From Rhyacichthys aspro (taxonomy: Eukaryota; Chordata; Actinopteri; Gobiiformes; Rhyacichthyidae): DNA of 64,000 nt. Made by a program: the position numbers and the translations under genes. The stretch covers positions 689,945-753,944 of the forward strand of contig CM072166.1 of the NCBI GenBank assembly GCA_036850595.1, in the 5' to 3' direction. Below are positions 42,490 to 54,002 of this stretch, in pieces. Each line of letters begins with the position of its first letter. The stretch's first letter is position 1. Under the pieces are notes generated by a model. It searched no databases and was not told where the DNA came from. It saw only the letters and a program-made list of their open reading frames with translations.

Positions 42490-43080
42490 CTCAGACTAAT
42501 CCTGGTTTAGTCCTGCTTTAACCTCTATGTCCTTAGTCTGGGTCTAGAGTCGGACTTAGCTTTAGTTTGGTCCTCATTTTGGTTTAGTTCTGGCCTAGAC
42601 TTGTTTTTGGACCTGTTTAATCCTGCTTTATTCTTGGCCTAGACCTAAGACTTAGTCTGGTCCTGGTTGGTCTCGGTTTAGTTCAAGTTTAGTCTTGGTT
42701 TAGACTGGGTTTTGTCCTGGTTAAGTCCTCCTTTAGACCCAGCTTCAGCTTTACTTTGGGGTCTAGACTTTATTCAGGATCTGTTTAGTCCTGCTTTAGT
42801 CTGGGCCTAGACCTAGAGTAATGGATTAGATCTCTAAGACCAAATCTAGTCCTGGTAAATCCTGGTTTAGTTAAAGCCAACCAAAACCATGTCTAAACTA
42901 AGACAAAACTGTGATTAAACCAGGACTAACGAGGACCAGACTTGGTTTTAGAGTTTTATCTATTACTCTGGGTCCAGCCAAGACTAAAACAGGTCCAAAC
43001 AGGTCTGAAGACAAGTCTAGGCCAGGACTAAGACCCAAATCATGACCAAACTAAAGCTAAAGCTAACAACAAAGTCTAAA
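42490..43080. repeat. Degenerate 11-bp repeat field that changes strand
   Basis: From 42500 to about 42865 units read TTTAGTCCTGG/TTTAGTCTGG; from about 42880 to 43080 they read CTAAACCAGGACTAA/GACTAAAACAGG. The orientation therefore flips near 42870, giving a large imperfect inverted arrangement. Confidence 0.7.
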
Positions 43081-44332
43081 AATCCAAACGAATGGAGCAA
43101 AGTGAGAGTGATTTAAAGAGTCAGAGTCAAACCAGGACACTTCTCAGGTACATTTTCTGTGGTTATCATTTGTATAAATCCAGCAGAAAGCACTAATTCA
43201 TTCATTTTCTAACTTAACCAAAGCAGTCAATCCCCACAAACACAGTTCTTCCTCGTTCGTTCCCCTCCGTTCCTTAAACCCTCTTGTTTCTTCTTCTTCC
43301 AGGAATCGAACTCCACATTTGGAGAAAACAATGAGAAAAACAAATCCAGTGAACCACAGCTATTTATATCCACAGCTCATTATTTCCTCTGAGGGCCATT
43401 GGTTTAAACCTGTCCACTGCAGATACTCAGTCCAAGCTTAATAATTAGCTTCCTGTCTGTAAATATAATAAAAAGCTCAATAATCTGGAGAAAACAGCTG
43501 TGGGATTCACCAAAACAAAGACAATTATTGCTCCAAACCCAGAGCAGAAACATTTATATTTCACTCAACGAGAAAAGATATGGCTCAACTTTACCGAAGG
43601 CAAAAGTTTCTGTGCAGTTGCAGGGATTGGTTGTGAAAAGCCGGTGTTTTCTGAGATGTGTAGGATTCCCGTTCGATGCTGCAGGCTCAGAGTTTACCCC
43701 ACGCACCGAACGTGTTCAAAAAGACGAGCAGCAGACCTCGAGGGCTCAGCTTCGGCGCAACAACTTTCACTTTCTGCAGTGTTTTTCTGCCTAAACATGA
43801 TCAGAAGTGTCATTCTCACTGCTCTTATTTCAGAAAAGTGTGAGAAAGACCGTTCAAGACTGGAGAGCGTAGAGCTGTTTATGGCAGGACCTCACTGTCT
43901 CTGTAGTTGTCACAAGTCTCAAACTCAATCACGTATGCATTTGTTTGCATTAATCAGAGACAAAAGGCACCACACAGTTGTGTAAGAGCTGTAATAGAGA
44001 AAAACACAGCTGTAAAAAGACACAAAACTGGGTAAAATCGGGCTTAAACTGAGGCAAAATGGTACAAATTAAAGTCAATTCACAAATGATGGGTATAAAC
44101 GGAAGAAAATAATGTCAAAAACAAACAGATAAAGACATTCAACTGATTTATAGATTAAGAAAAGAAGAAACGAAGAAAAGAGCATCACTCAGAGACAGAT
44201 CCTCATTATTTATTATTATATAGATTTATTTTTAGTAATTTTTAGTATTGGCCAAAACAGATCAAATGTGGGAGTTTATCAGTGAGTAACAAAGGGAATA
44301 TAGGGCTGCAAACTGAACCCTGTTAAAGTCCA
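43081..44332. other. Unannotated stretch
   Basis: No gene recognised. The largest frame (plus, 43500-43985, 161 codons; MGFTKTKTIIAPNPEQK...) contains nine or more Cys and many Arg/Ser but no domain I know. An overlapping frame in another phase (43528-43794) is equally unsupported. The 43600-43800 part has balanced composition. Confidence 0.4.
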
Positions 44333-44336
44333 TCAC

Positions 44337-44655
44337 CTGATTTTTTTTCCTGTTTCATTTAGTTTTTCAGTGTAATCTCCTAAAGTTTATTGTAACAGGA
44401 ATCATCTGAAAAAATGAGACCTTAAGACGTGATCTAGTCTTTATAATGAAGGATTTTAATAGATGAGAATGATCAGCTCTACAGTCTACAAGTTTCAAGT
44501 CAGATCTAAACTTCTATTTAATGTAACGTATTAGTATTTTATGGTGAAAACTGGTCTGGTTTGACCTTGTTTTAAATAAAAGCAGCAGGAAAGGTTCCTG
44601 TTGGAGGAGAGTGAGTCTGAGACCGGGACAAAAAACTAAATCAGGTTCTGGATCT
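44337..44655 (-). mobile_element. TTAA MITE variant A, intact 319-bp copy
   Basis: Flanked by TTAA on both sides (44333-44336, 44656-44659). Left terminus AGTCCATCACCTGATTTTTT; complement of right terminus AGATCCAGAACCTGATTT. Interior: TCATTTAGTTTTTCAGTG, AAAATGAGACCTTAAGACGT, TAGATGAGAATGATCAGCTC, ATGTAACGTATTAGTATTTT, AAAGCAGCAGGAAAGG, GAGTGAGTCTGAGACCGGGA. It has no coding capacity. It is the best reference copy for the family ends in this window and is shorter than copies with the GGAGCGCTCC core, which it lacks. Confidence 0.88.
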
Positions 44656-44659
44656 TTAA

Positions 44660-46479
44660 ATCTATCTGTACATTATAAATATATAGCTTCTTTACTGAAT
44701 ATTATTTAGTTTCTTCTCTGGACGAGTGTCGCAAATTAGCTTTAGCCACAAACACTCTGGTGCTGCTTTACTGTTTACAGTTTGTGTGGAATCTGTTTAA
44801 GAATAAATAAATAAAACGTATTCAAGAAACTAATGAAGTCCATACATAAGGGAAAAATCTATTATCCATCTATTGATACTGTAATATTCTAGTATTTTCT
44901 AAACTCTGCTGAAATATTAACAGCAAACAGGCTCTGATTAAGATTCTCATTCATTCAGAAGAAACAGATCATGGTAATGGTATAAAGTACTGCTCGTGTT
45001 GAAGTAAACGAGGATAGTTTTCTGTTTGAGTCCGAGCCCAGTGTTCGTCTCTCTCTGCAGCAGTACATTTGTGGAGACTACAATATTCAGCCGTTTTCCA
45101 TTTTTATAAACAGTCTCCGTCTTAAAACCTGCCGACAGAGTAGAAATCTAATCCCCCAGATCCCGCCCAGCTCCGGATCGGCCCGAGACCGGTCTAATCC
45201 CAGTTTTGTTCAGGTTTTTTCTGCGTTAGACCAGGTCTGATGAGAGCAGATATCTCTCTGCAGCAGCTGGATCTGAACAGACTGCACTGCACCAACAATA
45301 CTCGGCTGGTTTCTTCATTTTATTCCAATATCTGTATGATAATGACTGAGGAAACAACATATGTTTATGAGGCAGAGACTGAATAGATACGGAGAGGAGG
45401 CCAATAACACCGACAATATGCAACTCAGAAAACAATGAAATGAGTCACAGGGGCTTTATTCAACAACAGAGAAAAAAAACAACAAAAATCCTCAGCGTCT
45501 GTCCTTCAGTTACAGTTTGTGAGCTTTTATACAACTTTTAAATCACGACACACTGTTCCTTTCAGAAATCAGAGCGTCCTGCATCGACAACATCAAATCA
45601 AACGACTCAAATCAGAAATAAACAGCAGAAAACAGAAAAGAACTGAAGTTTAGAGTTTAGCGTTAGCTTAGCCGTGACGACAATTATCTCCTTAAACTTC
45701 TGTCACAACGAGAAGAAGAAATATCAGCTACAGTCTGATTCATTTCTGCTGTGAACAATGAAAAGTTTCCCATCACTTTTCCAGGTGCAGTTATGGTCCA
45801 CATTTGGCGTATCCATCGTGTTTTTGTCTTTGTGTGGCCTCGGACACAGCACTCACTCGACATAAGTCAGAAAAAATGAATGTAAACTGTTTATCCTCAG
45901 AAAAGACATACAATGAAGAATTTGGATTGTTTAATGAAGAAATACAGCTTCGAAAATTGTTCAAATCCAACTAAAAGCTGTTTAAATTGTATTGATTACA
46001 TGTTTATAATGAGATTTATCTGTTTATTTAGGATATAATGAAGGCAGACAGCTGTATCTAATCCTAGTCCAACCTCTAAATTCTCTCGTTGTTAATGCCT
46101 CAGGTTCAGACGTCTGTATTTCTGTCTGTATTAATCCATTATCGACGCAGTTATTTGGCCCTGATTTAAATTAATTTCGGTGTAACTCAATGCCACGATC
46201 CGCTTTCATCTAAACGTGGTTTTTAATGACTTAATCAATTTCCGCAGCTGTGAGGTTCGTTCGGGCAGAAACAATGGCTCTGAGCGAGTTGGGCGTTAAT
46301 GGATGAAACAGTGGAAGGATTAGAGACGTCCCGCGGTCAGGTTCAGATCTGAGAACCGTAATTATCACAGAAATTAATTGAAAATGTGCAACGGCCTCAT
46401 TAGAAACCAGTTATTCCACTTTCTGTCACCGATTCAGTCCAGTTACCGTATCAATAAAGAGGTCCTTAATACAAACAGG
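44660..46479. other. Unannotated stretch with small MITE fragment
   Basis: No gene recognised. 45641-45692 is a small variant B MITE remnant (AGTTTAGAGTTTAGCGTTAG, GACGACAATTATCTCC). 46130-46440 is of balanced composition with TTAATTTCGG, GTAATTATCAC and CATTAG motifs, a candidate conserved block. The minus frame 45226-45435 is unsupported. Confidence 0.4.
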
Positions 46480-46960
46480 TTCAAATCTGACTAAAACATT
46501 TTGAAATATGACTAAAACCTGTTCAAATATGACTAAAACCTGTTCAAATATGACTAAAACCTGTTCAAATATGACTAAAACCTGTTCAAATATGACTAAA
46601 ACCTGTTCAAATATGACTAAAACCTGTTCAAATATGACTAAAATCTGTTAAATCTAACTAAAACCTGTTAAAATCCAACTAAAACCTGTTTAAATCCGGC
46701 TAAAACCTCTTCAAATCCAACTAAAACCTGCTCAAATCCAACTAAAACCTGTTCAAATCCATCTAAAACCTCTTCAAATCCGACTAAAACCTGTTCAAAT
46801 CCATCTAAAACCTCTTCAAATCCAACTAAAACCTGCTCAAATCCAACTAAAACCTGTTCAAATCCATCTAAAACCTCTTCAAATCCGACTAAAACCTGTT
46901 CAAATCCATCTAAAACCTCTTCAAATCCAACTAAAACCTGTTCAAACCCAACTTGACTTC
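46480..46960 (-). repeat. 21-bp repeat array with three subtypes
   Basis: About 23 units. The first third is homogeneous (AAATATGACTAAAACCTGTT, about seven identical units at 46505-46640). Then come AAATCCAACTAAAACCTGCT, AAATCCATCTAAAACCTCTT and AAATCCGACTAAAACCTGTT units that alternate in a repeating order, giving a higher-order block near 46690-46930. Confidence 0.95.
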
Positions 46961-47190
46961 ACAGTAAAACAGTGCTCCATAAATCGTCTGTAGAGTCTTT
47001 TGTCACAAACAGATCAAACCTGGTGGATCTCTTCCTCTTTTCTAAGTTCAACCTCATTAAGTTTTGCACCAGCCTTTGAATAAACCCAAACTCTTGGTGA
47101 CAAACATTAAAAGCTACGGGAGCAGAGCGTGTTCAGAGTGAGACCTCTCCAAAGCCTGTCTCTGACCTCCGTAACAAGATAAACACTCAA
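46961..47190. other. Last sequence before the gap
   Basis: No gene or element recognised. It has no counterpart elsewhere in the window. Confidence 0.5.
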
Positions 47191-47290
47191 NNNNNNNNNN
47201 NNNNNNNNNNNNNNNNNNNNNNNNNNNNNNNNNNNNNNNNNNNNNNNNNNNNNNNNNNNNNNNNNNNNNNNNNNNNNNNNNNNNNNNNNN
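47191..47290. other. Assembly gap, exactly 100 N
   Basis: One hundred N, the usual placeholder for a gap of unknown size. The sequence to the right starts mid-microsatellite and repeats earlier sequence. Confidence 0.99.
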
Positions 47291-47333
47291 CTTCCTTCCT
47301 TCCCTCCTTCCTTCCCTCCTTCCTTCCTCTGTG
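47291..47333. repeat. CCTT microsatellite at contig start
   Basis: Same tract as 12346-12395; the first bases after the gap. Confidence 0.9.
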
Positions 47334-47544
47334 TAGAACTCTCTGGTGAATATTCATTGAACAGAATGAGTCTAATCCATTAAAACCTGGTGAATTTTAC
47401 ATTTGCCTCGTGGCTTTTAGACAAAAAAACCTGCAGAGTCATGCTTTTAGTTTAGTTTTTAGCCTCAAACTTTTACAGCGACACATTATTTATGCACAAA
47501 TTATTCAACATTCATTACATTTCTATGTTTAACACCAAGTCTAC

Positions 47545-48480
47545 ATTTAGTCCTGGTTGGATTTGGTCTGGTTTGGTCCAGGATCAAGTCCATGTTTAGT
47601 CCTGATTTGCTCTGGACCAGGGTTTAGCTCTGGTTTAATCCCTGAATAATCCTAGTTTAGTTCTGGATTAGACATTAAACTAGTCTTGGTTTCAGTCCTG
47701 GTTTGGTCTTGGTTTTAGTCCTAGATTTAGCCCAAGTTTAACGATTTTAGTCATGATTTTTAGTCCTGGTTCAATTGAGGATTAGTCTTTTTATTCCTGA
47801 TTTTAATCCAGGTTTATGTCTTTATTTATCCCGTGAGAGTCCTGGTTGAGTCCTCTTTTATTTTTGGGTGTAAACCTAGATTAGTCCTGGTTTTAGTCCC
47901 AGTTTGGTCCAGGATTAGGTGTTTTATATGTTTTATTTGTCTTTAGTCCCATTTTTATCCAGATTTTCGTTCTGATTTAGCCCTTGTTTTGTCCTTGGGT
48001 TTACTCCAGGTTTAAATTTGTTTTGTCCAGAGTTTGTTCTGTGTTCAGTCCTGGTTTTGGTCTTTATTGTCCTTTTTGTCTTGGATTTGTTCCTAGTTTA
48101 GTCTTGGGTTTAGACAGTGTTCAGTCCTCATTTTACTCCAGCTTCTGATTTTGGTTCTAGTCTTAGTCCTGGTTTAGTCCTGGTTTTATAATCTTTTTTT
48201 TGGTTTTCTTGTATTCAGTCCTTAATGTCATGGGTCAGTCACAGATTAGAGAGATTTAGACAAAGGTTTGATTTATAATTCTAGCTTTTCTAAATTTTAG
48301 ATCTGGTCTGTTCAGGATTTTTCCAGTGTTTAGCCTTGACTTTGGTCCTTTTTGTCTCAGATTTAGTCGTAAATTGAATCCATTTTCGTTCATTTTGTTC
48401 AAAATTTGGCTTTGACTTTATCTTCTCTCTTTAGTCCTGGTCTAGAACTAGTTTAATCCTGGTTTTGTCTTGTTTTAATC
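47545..48480 (+). repeat. Degenerate 11-bp repeat field (B copy)
   Basis: Counterpart of 12600-13590. Some 30-60 base pieces are present in only one of the two, for example GTGGGTTTTGCTCTAAAACT (12630) is missing here and GATTTTAATCCAGG (47800) is extra. Confidence 0.8.
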
Positions 48481-49127
48481 GAACTTGAACCAACTCCAAA
48501 CCCATTTCCTGTTTTCTCCTTTGACCTTCCCAACATGGCCGCCCTTCCTGTTCTTCTTCCTGTCTCTCTCATCTCTCTGCTTCATATCCAGCCTCTTTCT
48601 TCTGATCATGAATAATTCCAGATGTGCAGCGATACCCTCTCGATCTGAGCCCAGCTTTTGTCCTCGCTCCGTGTTTCTCGTCCGATATCATCTTTAATTT
48701 TCACCTTGAACACGTTGCCCTGTCCTCTGTGATGCATCGTAAACGTGTAGATCATAAATAACCGCTTTATTCATCTTTTATGTCGTATCATGGGGTTATT
48801 ATCTGACTGTGGAGGCATATGTAGAGGAATGTACAAGATAATAAGGACCACAGAGAGTCAAAGCCAAATGGGAATAATGACCTTTAACACCAGTGCTGTC
48901 TGTGGAAATGAAACATGTGGAAGAGCAGTGATTAAAGGAAGAAATATTGATAATATCTGCATTTAGAGCCTGATACTGATCCATAGCTCATGAAAAAAGA
49001 AAGGTTGATCTGATAGAGACACCTATACATTTATTTAGATAACACTGTGTTAAGAGAGATGAAACATGAACTCAGCTCTTATCTTTAAAAATGAATGAAT
49101 ACAACAGTGAATGTGTTTACGTACACA
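48481..49127. other. Unannotated stretch (B copy of 13591-14238)
   Basis: No gene recognised. Differences from A include a GT deletion at about 48748 and single-base changes near 48967 and 48983 that shorten the minus-strand frame, which argues against that frame being coding. Confidence 0.5.
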
Positions 49128-49131
49128 TTAA

Positions 49132-49717
49132 AGCTCCACTACATAGTTTTCTTTTTTGTCCCTGTCTCAGACTCTCCTCCAAAATCAGTCTAGAGACCTC
49201 TCCTGCTTCTCTTTTATTAAAAAATAAAACCAGACCAGTTTTTCCTCCAAAATACTAATCCATTTGACCAAACTGAAGTTTAGAGTTTAGCGTTAGCTTA
49301 GCTGTGACTTCAGCGTCAGGACGACAATTATCTCCTCCTCGTTAAACATTACGTGATTGAATTGACAGTATTTATCTGTGTTTTACGTTGTCTCCCTTTT
49401 CTCTGTTGATGCTTTTCTTTTTTCAGCTGTTTCTCTGTTAAAAGACATATTCAGCTGAAAATACACTTTATCTGCAGCTATTAAACTTCCTGGAACGTCA
49501 TGTGACAAGTGTCGACCAATGGGAGCGCTCCTTGTTGGAGCATGTGATTGTCCAAGGTTTTCTGTTCCTGAATAGAGGTTCTCATCTATTACAATCCCTT
49601 ACAATAAACACTAGATGGATCAGAAAGACTGTTTTTACACAAATGATCAGTTTTACAATAAACTATTTGGGTTCAAACCATTTTCACAACAAGAAGAAAA
49701 TATCAGGTTCATTCTAA
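49132..49717 (+). mobile_element. TTAA MITE variant B, end-to-end copy (B)
   Basis: TTAA at 49128-49131 and 49718-49721. About 586 bp. Retains GACCAGTTTTTCCTCCAAAA, which is deleted in the A copy. Its right terminus reads ATCAGGTTCATTCTAA. Confidence 0.85.
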
Positions 49718-49721
49718 TTAA

Positions 49722-50489
49722 AGACTATCTGCTGCAATAAAACTAAAATAAAACAAGGCCTGAACTAGGAATGTGAAAGGATATAACAAAAACTTTATTT
49801 AAAGCGTGTAATGAGAGAAATGAAGCATTCAGCTGTGATTGAACACTTCATAAAAACACAACAGCCCTGAATGAACCATCAACAGAAGGTGGTCAGGTTC
49901 ATTTATATTAGTGTTTCATAAATTTAGTTTACTCCACGAACCATGACGCAGATCTGGTTTTGTCCAGTTTAACCCTGAGTTAGTTCGGGTTTCCTCACAT
50001 TTTAGTTTCCAAAGCCTCAGATAAAGCCTTTTGATTTCTTGACTAAAGCCTTTTATTGTGAAGTTGCAGTGAAACCAGAGCCGTTAAAGTTAATGGCGCC
50101 TCTCAGTTGTGTGTCTCTGGTGTCGCTCGATGGTTTCGCAGCTCTTCCGTCTCTTTGCGCTTTAATGCGGTGTACATATATATAAATGTGTGTGGTGCGT
50201 TTAAAAAGCACTCTCCTGGAGGCAGCAGTAATTAATGGAACTGCAGCTGCTGTTATTAGCTGTGGCTCCAGAGAAAGCGGCGCTGAGTCAGGACCAACGA
50301 AACCGACCACATTAAACTCACTGTGTTTTAATGATTTTAATGTGAAGCCGTGACCTGTTCTTTAGAAAATCGTTTTGTTTTAGTCGTGACGCAAACGCTC
50401 AGAAAGAAAAGTTTAGGCTGGAAACACGTTCACAGATAAACTTCATAAACACATTTTTCTCCTTGTTTTCTGATTTAATTTGATTTATT
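49722..50489. other. Unannotated stretch (B copy of 14818-15607)
   Basis: No gene recognised. A piece of about 17 bases present in A (near 15105-15125, TCTTGTTTTTTTCCTGG) is missing here. The candidate conserved block is at about 50040-50320. Confidence 0.45.
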
Positions 50490-50597
50490 TGCTGCTGCCT
50501 CTTGGCCAGGACTCCCTTGAAAAAGAGGTTTTTAATCTCAGTGGGACTTTCCTGGTTAAATAAAGGTTAAATTTAAAAAAAATAATAATAAAATATT
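50490..50597 (+). mobile_element. Non-LTR retrotransposon 3' tail (B copy)
   Basis: Counterpart of 15608-15710, with a G for A change in AATCTCAGTGGGACT and a different A/T-rich tail (AAAAAAAATAATAATAAAAT). Confidence 0.65.
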
Positions 50598-51484
50598 CAG
50601 TCCTCAGTCAAAAGTAAAGATTTGTTGAAAACTGCGACAGAGAAAAGTAGAACGGACCAAACAGAGCTTTAATATCTGCAGAGTTAAGACTTGTTCCGTC
50701 TCTGTTTTAGTTTAGTATAGTTCAGTTTTAGTTCAATTTGTTTTAGTTTTGGCTCAGTTCGGCTCAGTTTCTCCTGAGCTGGATCCAGGGAAAATGACGA
50801 AGAATGTCTTTTTCAGTTTGAGACATAAATCAGATTTTTAAAAACCTGAAATTACACTCTTTCTGTTTTATTTCCGTCTTTTTTTTAAATAATCCATATG
50901 TTATTGTGAATTTTTCTGTTTTCCATCGATAAAAACGTGAATTATAAATACTACAAAGCCTAAATAAAAACAGCTAAATTAGACGACATTAGCATTTAGA
51001 CAAAGTTTCAGTGTTTCTGTGTGATCCTGAAAGTCAAGGATCAGGGTTAAACTTATGAAAGAAACCCTTAAGAGCTCTTGACTCCGAGTGTTAGTCGCCG
51101 TTTCGGGCTCACGTCTTTGTCTCGACTGCGCTCGTTTTCACCTCACGTTTCAGAAAACACTTCTAATGACCGTCGGAACGTGACGCGTTTGATCCGACGA
51201 GTCACGAACACCAGCCCTTCTGAAAACACCCGAGACCCTCGGTGTTCAAACCAACACGAGACTAAAACAGACTTATTTGTGGAAAAATAAATACTGACAG
51301 GAAAGGGTCAAAGGTCGAGGGTTTGTTTACTTTAATCAAAATAAATCTGGATTTATTGGTTTTTATGTTTAAACTAGAAAAGACCAGAACTGGACTACGC
51401 AAGTCTCAACTGAGGACCAGGGACTAACTAGAACTACACAAGGACTGAGGAAAACCAGATTTAAACCAAGCACAAAGGATAAGG
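50598..51484. other. Unannotated stretch (B copy of 15711-16506)
   Basis: No gene recognised. Includes about 100 bases at 51390-51485 absent from A that look like degenerate 11-bp repeat (GGACCAGGGACTAACTAG). Confidence 0.45.
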
Positions 51485-52128
51485 GTTAGTCCTGGTTTAG
51501 ACCTGGTTTAGGCCTGGTTTAGTCCTGGTTTAGTCCTAGTTTAGACCTGGTTTAGACCTGGTTTAGACCTGGTTTAGTCCTGGTTTAGTCCTAGTTTAGA
51601 CCTGGTTTAGACCTGGTTTAGACCTAGTTTAGCCCTGGTTTAGTCCTGGTTTAGACCTGGTTTAGACCTGGTTTAGTCCTGGTTTAGTCCTGGTTTAGTC
51701 CTGGTTTAGTCCTGGTTTAGACCTGGTTTAGACCTGGTTTAGACCTGGTTTAGACCTGGTTTAGACCTGGTTTAGTCCTGGTTTAGTCCTGGTTTAGTCC
51801 TGGTTTAGACCTGGTTTAGACCTGGTTTAGACCTGGTTCAGACCTGGTTTAGTCCTGGTTTAGTCCTGGTTTAGACCTGGTTTAGACCTGGTTTAGACCT
51901 GGTTTAGACCTGGTTTAGACCTGGTTTAGTCCTGGTTTAGTCCTGGTTTAGTCCTGGTTTAGACCTGGTTTAGACCTGGTTTAGTCCTGGTTTAGACCTG
52001 GTTTAGACCTGGTTTAGTCCTGGTTTAGTCCTGGTTTAGTCCTGGTTTAGTCCTGGTTTAGTCCTGGTTTAGACCTGGTTTAGACCTGGTTTAGACCTGG
52101 TTTAGACCTGGTTCAGACCTGGTTTAGT
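51485..52128 (+). repeat. Homogeneous 11-bp minisatellite, about 58 units (B copy)
   Basis: Same GTTTAGWCCTG units and the same right flank as 16507-18060, but 644 bases long. Left-end units include GTTTAGGCCTG and CTAGTTTAGAC variants not seen in A. GTTCAGACCTG variants sit at about 51836 and 52110, the latter matching the right-end variant in A. Confidence 0.97.
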
Positions 52129-53655
52129 GGAGCGTTGTCGCCTGGAGGTGAAGCTAAAGTGAACAGGTGGGTCTCTGTGTCGAAGCGAGAGTGTGTTCCA
52201 GCTCAGATTTATGCATGAACGAGTCGAGGAGAGTGTCCCTAAACGCATCGCGCGGCGAGAGAGCGTCAACAAACACAAACCGAGGTCAGCTCCGGGACTG
52301 AGGCTGCTCTGAGGGAAAAGGAAAGGAATACGGCTCCATTTAAAACCTCAGAAATGTGAGAGAAACTGAGAAGTGTGGTCTGCGTCGCCGTGGCAACACC
52401 ATTCACATCAATGCACGAGTCAAACGGGAGTAAAATACAGGTAAATAAAGAATAAACATGGATTTAAGGGGTGAAGGTAAAGCAGAACCAGAACTAGAAC
52501 TAAACCCAAGAAATAACATAAAAGAACTAAACTGGGACTTCAAATTGGATTCAATTAGGACTAAATCAAGATTAATTTAACCTGACGAGACAGATTTTTT
52601 TCCCACAGAACCATCTGGAGCGTTTGCAAAAATCAGGTACTTAGATGTTTTTAATGGTTGCCATGGAAACATGTATTAAAAAATATATCATGAAAAACAA
52701 AAATTCACTCCAAAATACACAACCTGGACAATGATGGCATTTCCATCAACACACACAGAGTTGTGCAAAAATCAGGGGTTATGCACCGTCTGTGACTGGA
52801 TTCATCATCTGTTCATTTACGTTTCAGTTTTATTTGTTGGCGAAAGTGTCGATACATTTAGCGTTTTTGTTCTCATTAATTAATTTTTATTTAGTTTTTG
52901 TTCCATTTTCGAACACAAAAATATGTCGTTGACAAAAACTACGATGGAAATTCTTTGTCAACAAAATGAACACTGCACTAAACCCAAACCAGGGCTAAAC
53001 TAGGATTAAAGTTCTAAGGAAGGACTAAAACCTGGACTAAACCAGGACTAAGTGACCAAAACAAGGACTAAACCTGAACCTAGGAATAAAACCAAACTTA
53101 TTTCACGAACACTAAACCCACGACTAAATCCAAAAAACACATCAGAACAGAACAGAATTTCAGTCTAAACCTTAAACCTTTATAATAATTCCTCCTCGTT
53201 TCATTGGAAGAAGAGACTTAAAGCAGCTTTGTCATCAGACCAATAAAAGGATGACATTATAATTCAAGGACATTTCTCATTTTACAGATTTATTCAGAGC
53301 CGTATTTCTGTATCTTTAAGCACACCTGTACGTTATATTACACTTTCCATTTTACAGCTTCACTTTCTGTGCGTTTTAATCTGAGTCTGGGGCCATTTCC
53401 ATAATTGGTTTGATGGAGAAACGTGAGGAGGGTTGGTGTTAGCGCCGTCAGAGGCTTTTATCTGAGTCGAGGAGGATTCTAGAAGAGAGACAGAAAAGTG
53501 GAAAGATATCTGACACAGAATTATGAATGAATGCAGCTCTGTGTTACAGTTTCAGAGCAAAAAGTGGGTTGAATGCTTATATTTAGGCAGAAAATACAAG
53601 TTAATGCAAAACTAAGAGATTTATTTGAGCCACTTTTGGAACGAAAGACTGTCTC
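52129..53655. other. Unannotated stretch (B copy of 18061-19626)
   Basis: No gene recognised. Short degenerate 11-bp fields lie at 52485-52560 and 52975-53130. Small deletions relative to A occur at about 52515 and 52758. Confidence 0.45.
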
Positions 53656-54002
53656 TTCAGATTCAAATCAACTTTATCTTTAACGTTAATTTACTCATTT
53701 TGTGGAAGTTGGATTTTAATAGGATTTAGATGGATTTTAACAAGTTTTAGTTGGATTTAAACAGGTTTAAGTTGGATTTGAACAGGTTTAAGTTGGATTT
53801 GAACAAGTTTTAGTTGGATTTTAATAGGGTTTAGATGGATTTGAACAAGTTTTAGTTGGATTTAAACAGATTTAAGTTGGATTTGAACAGGTTTAAGTTG
53901 GATTTGAACAGGTTTTATTTGGATTTGAACAGGTTTAAGTTGGATTTAGTCAGTAAAACCTGTTCAAATCCAACTAAAACCTGTTCAAATCCAATTGAAA
54001 CC
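53656..54002. repeat. 21-bp repeat array with inverted right arm (B copy)
   Basis: Counterpart of 19627-20040. Part of the left flank (TTTCATCTTCATTTGAGTCT) is deleted here, and the unit order differs. The inverted right arm (AAACCTGTTCAAATCCAACT) at 53955-54000 is kept. Confidence 0.85.

Noticed and set aside
46480..46960. Possible CRISPR-like array of 21-bp repeats
   Set aside because: Units are contiguous with no unique spacers, and the DNA is plainly vertebrate.
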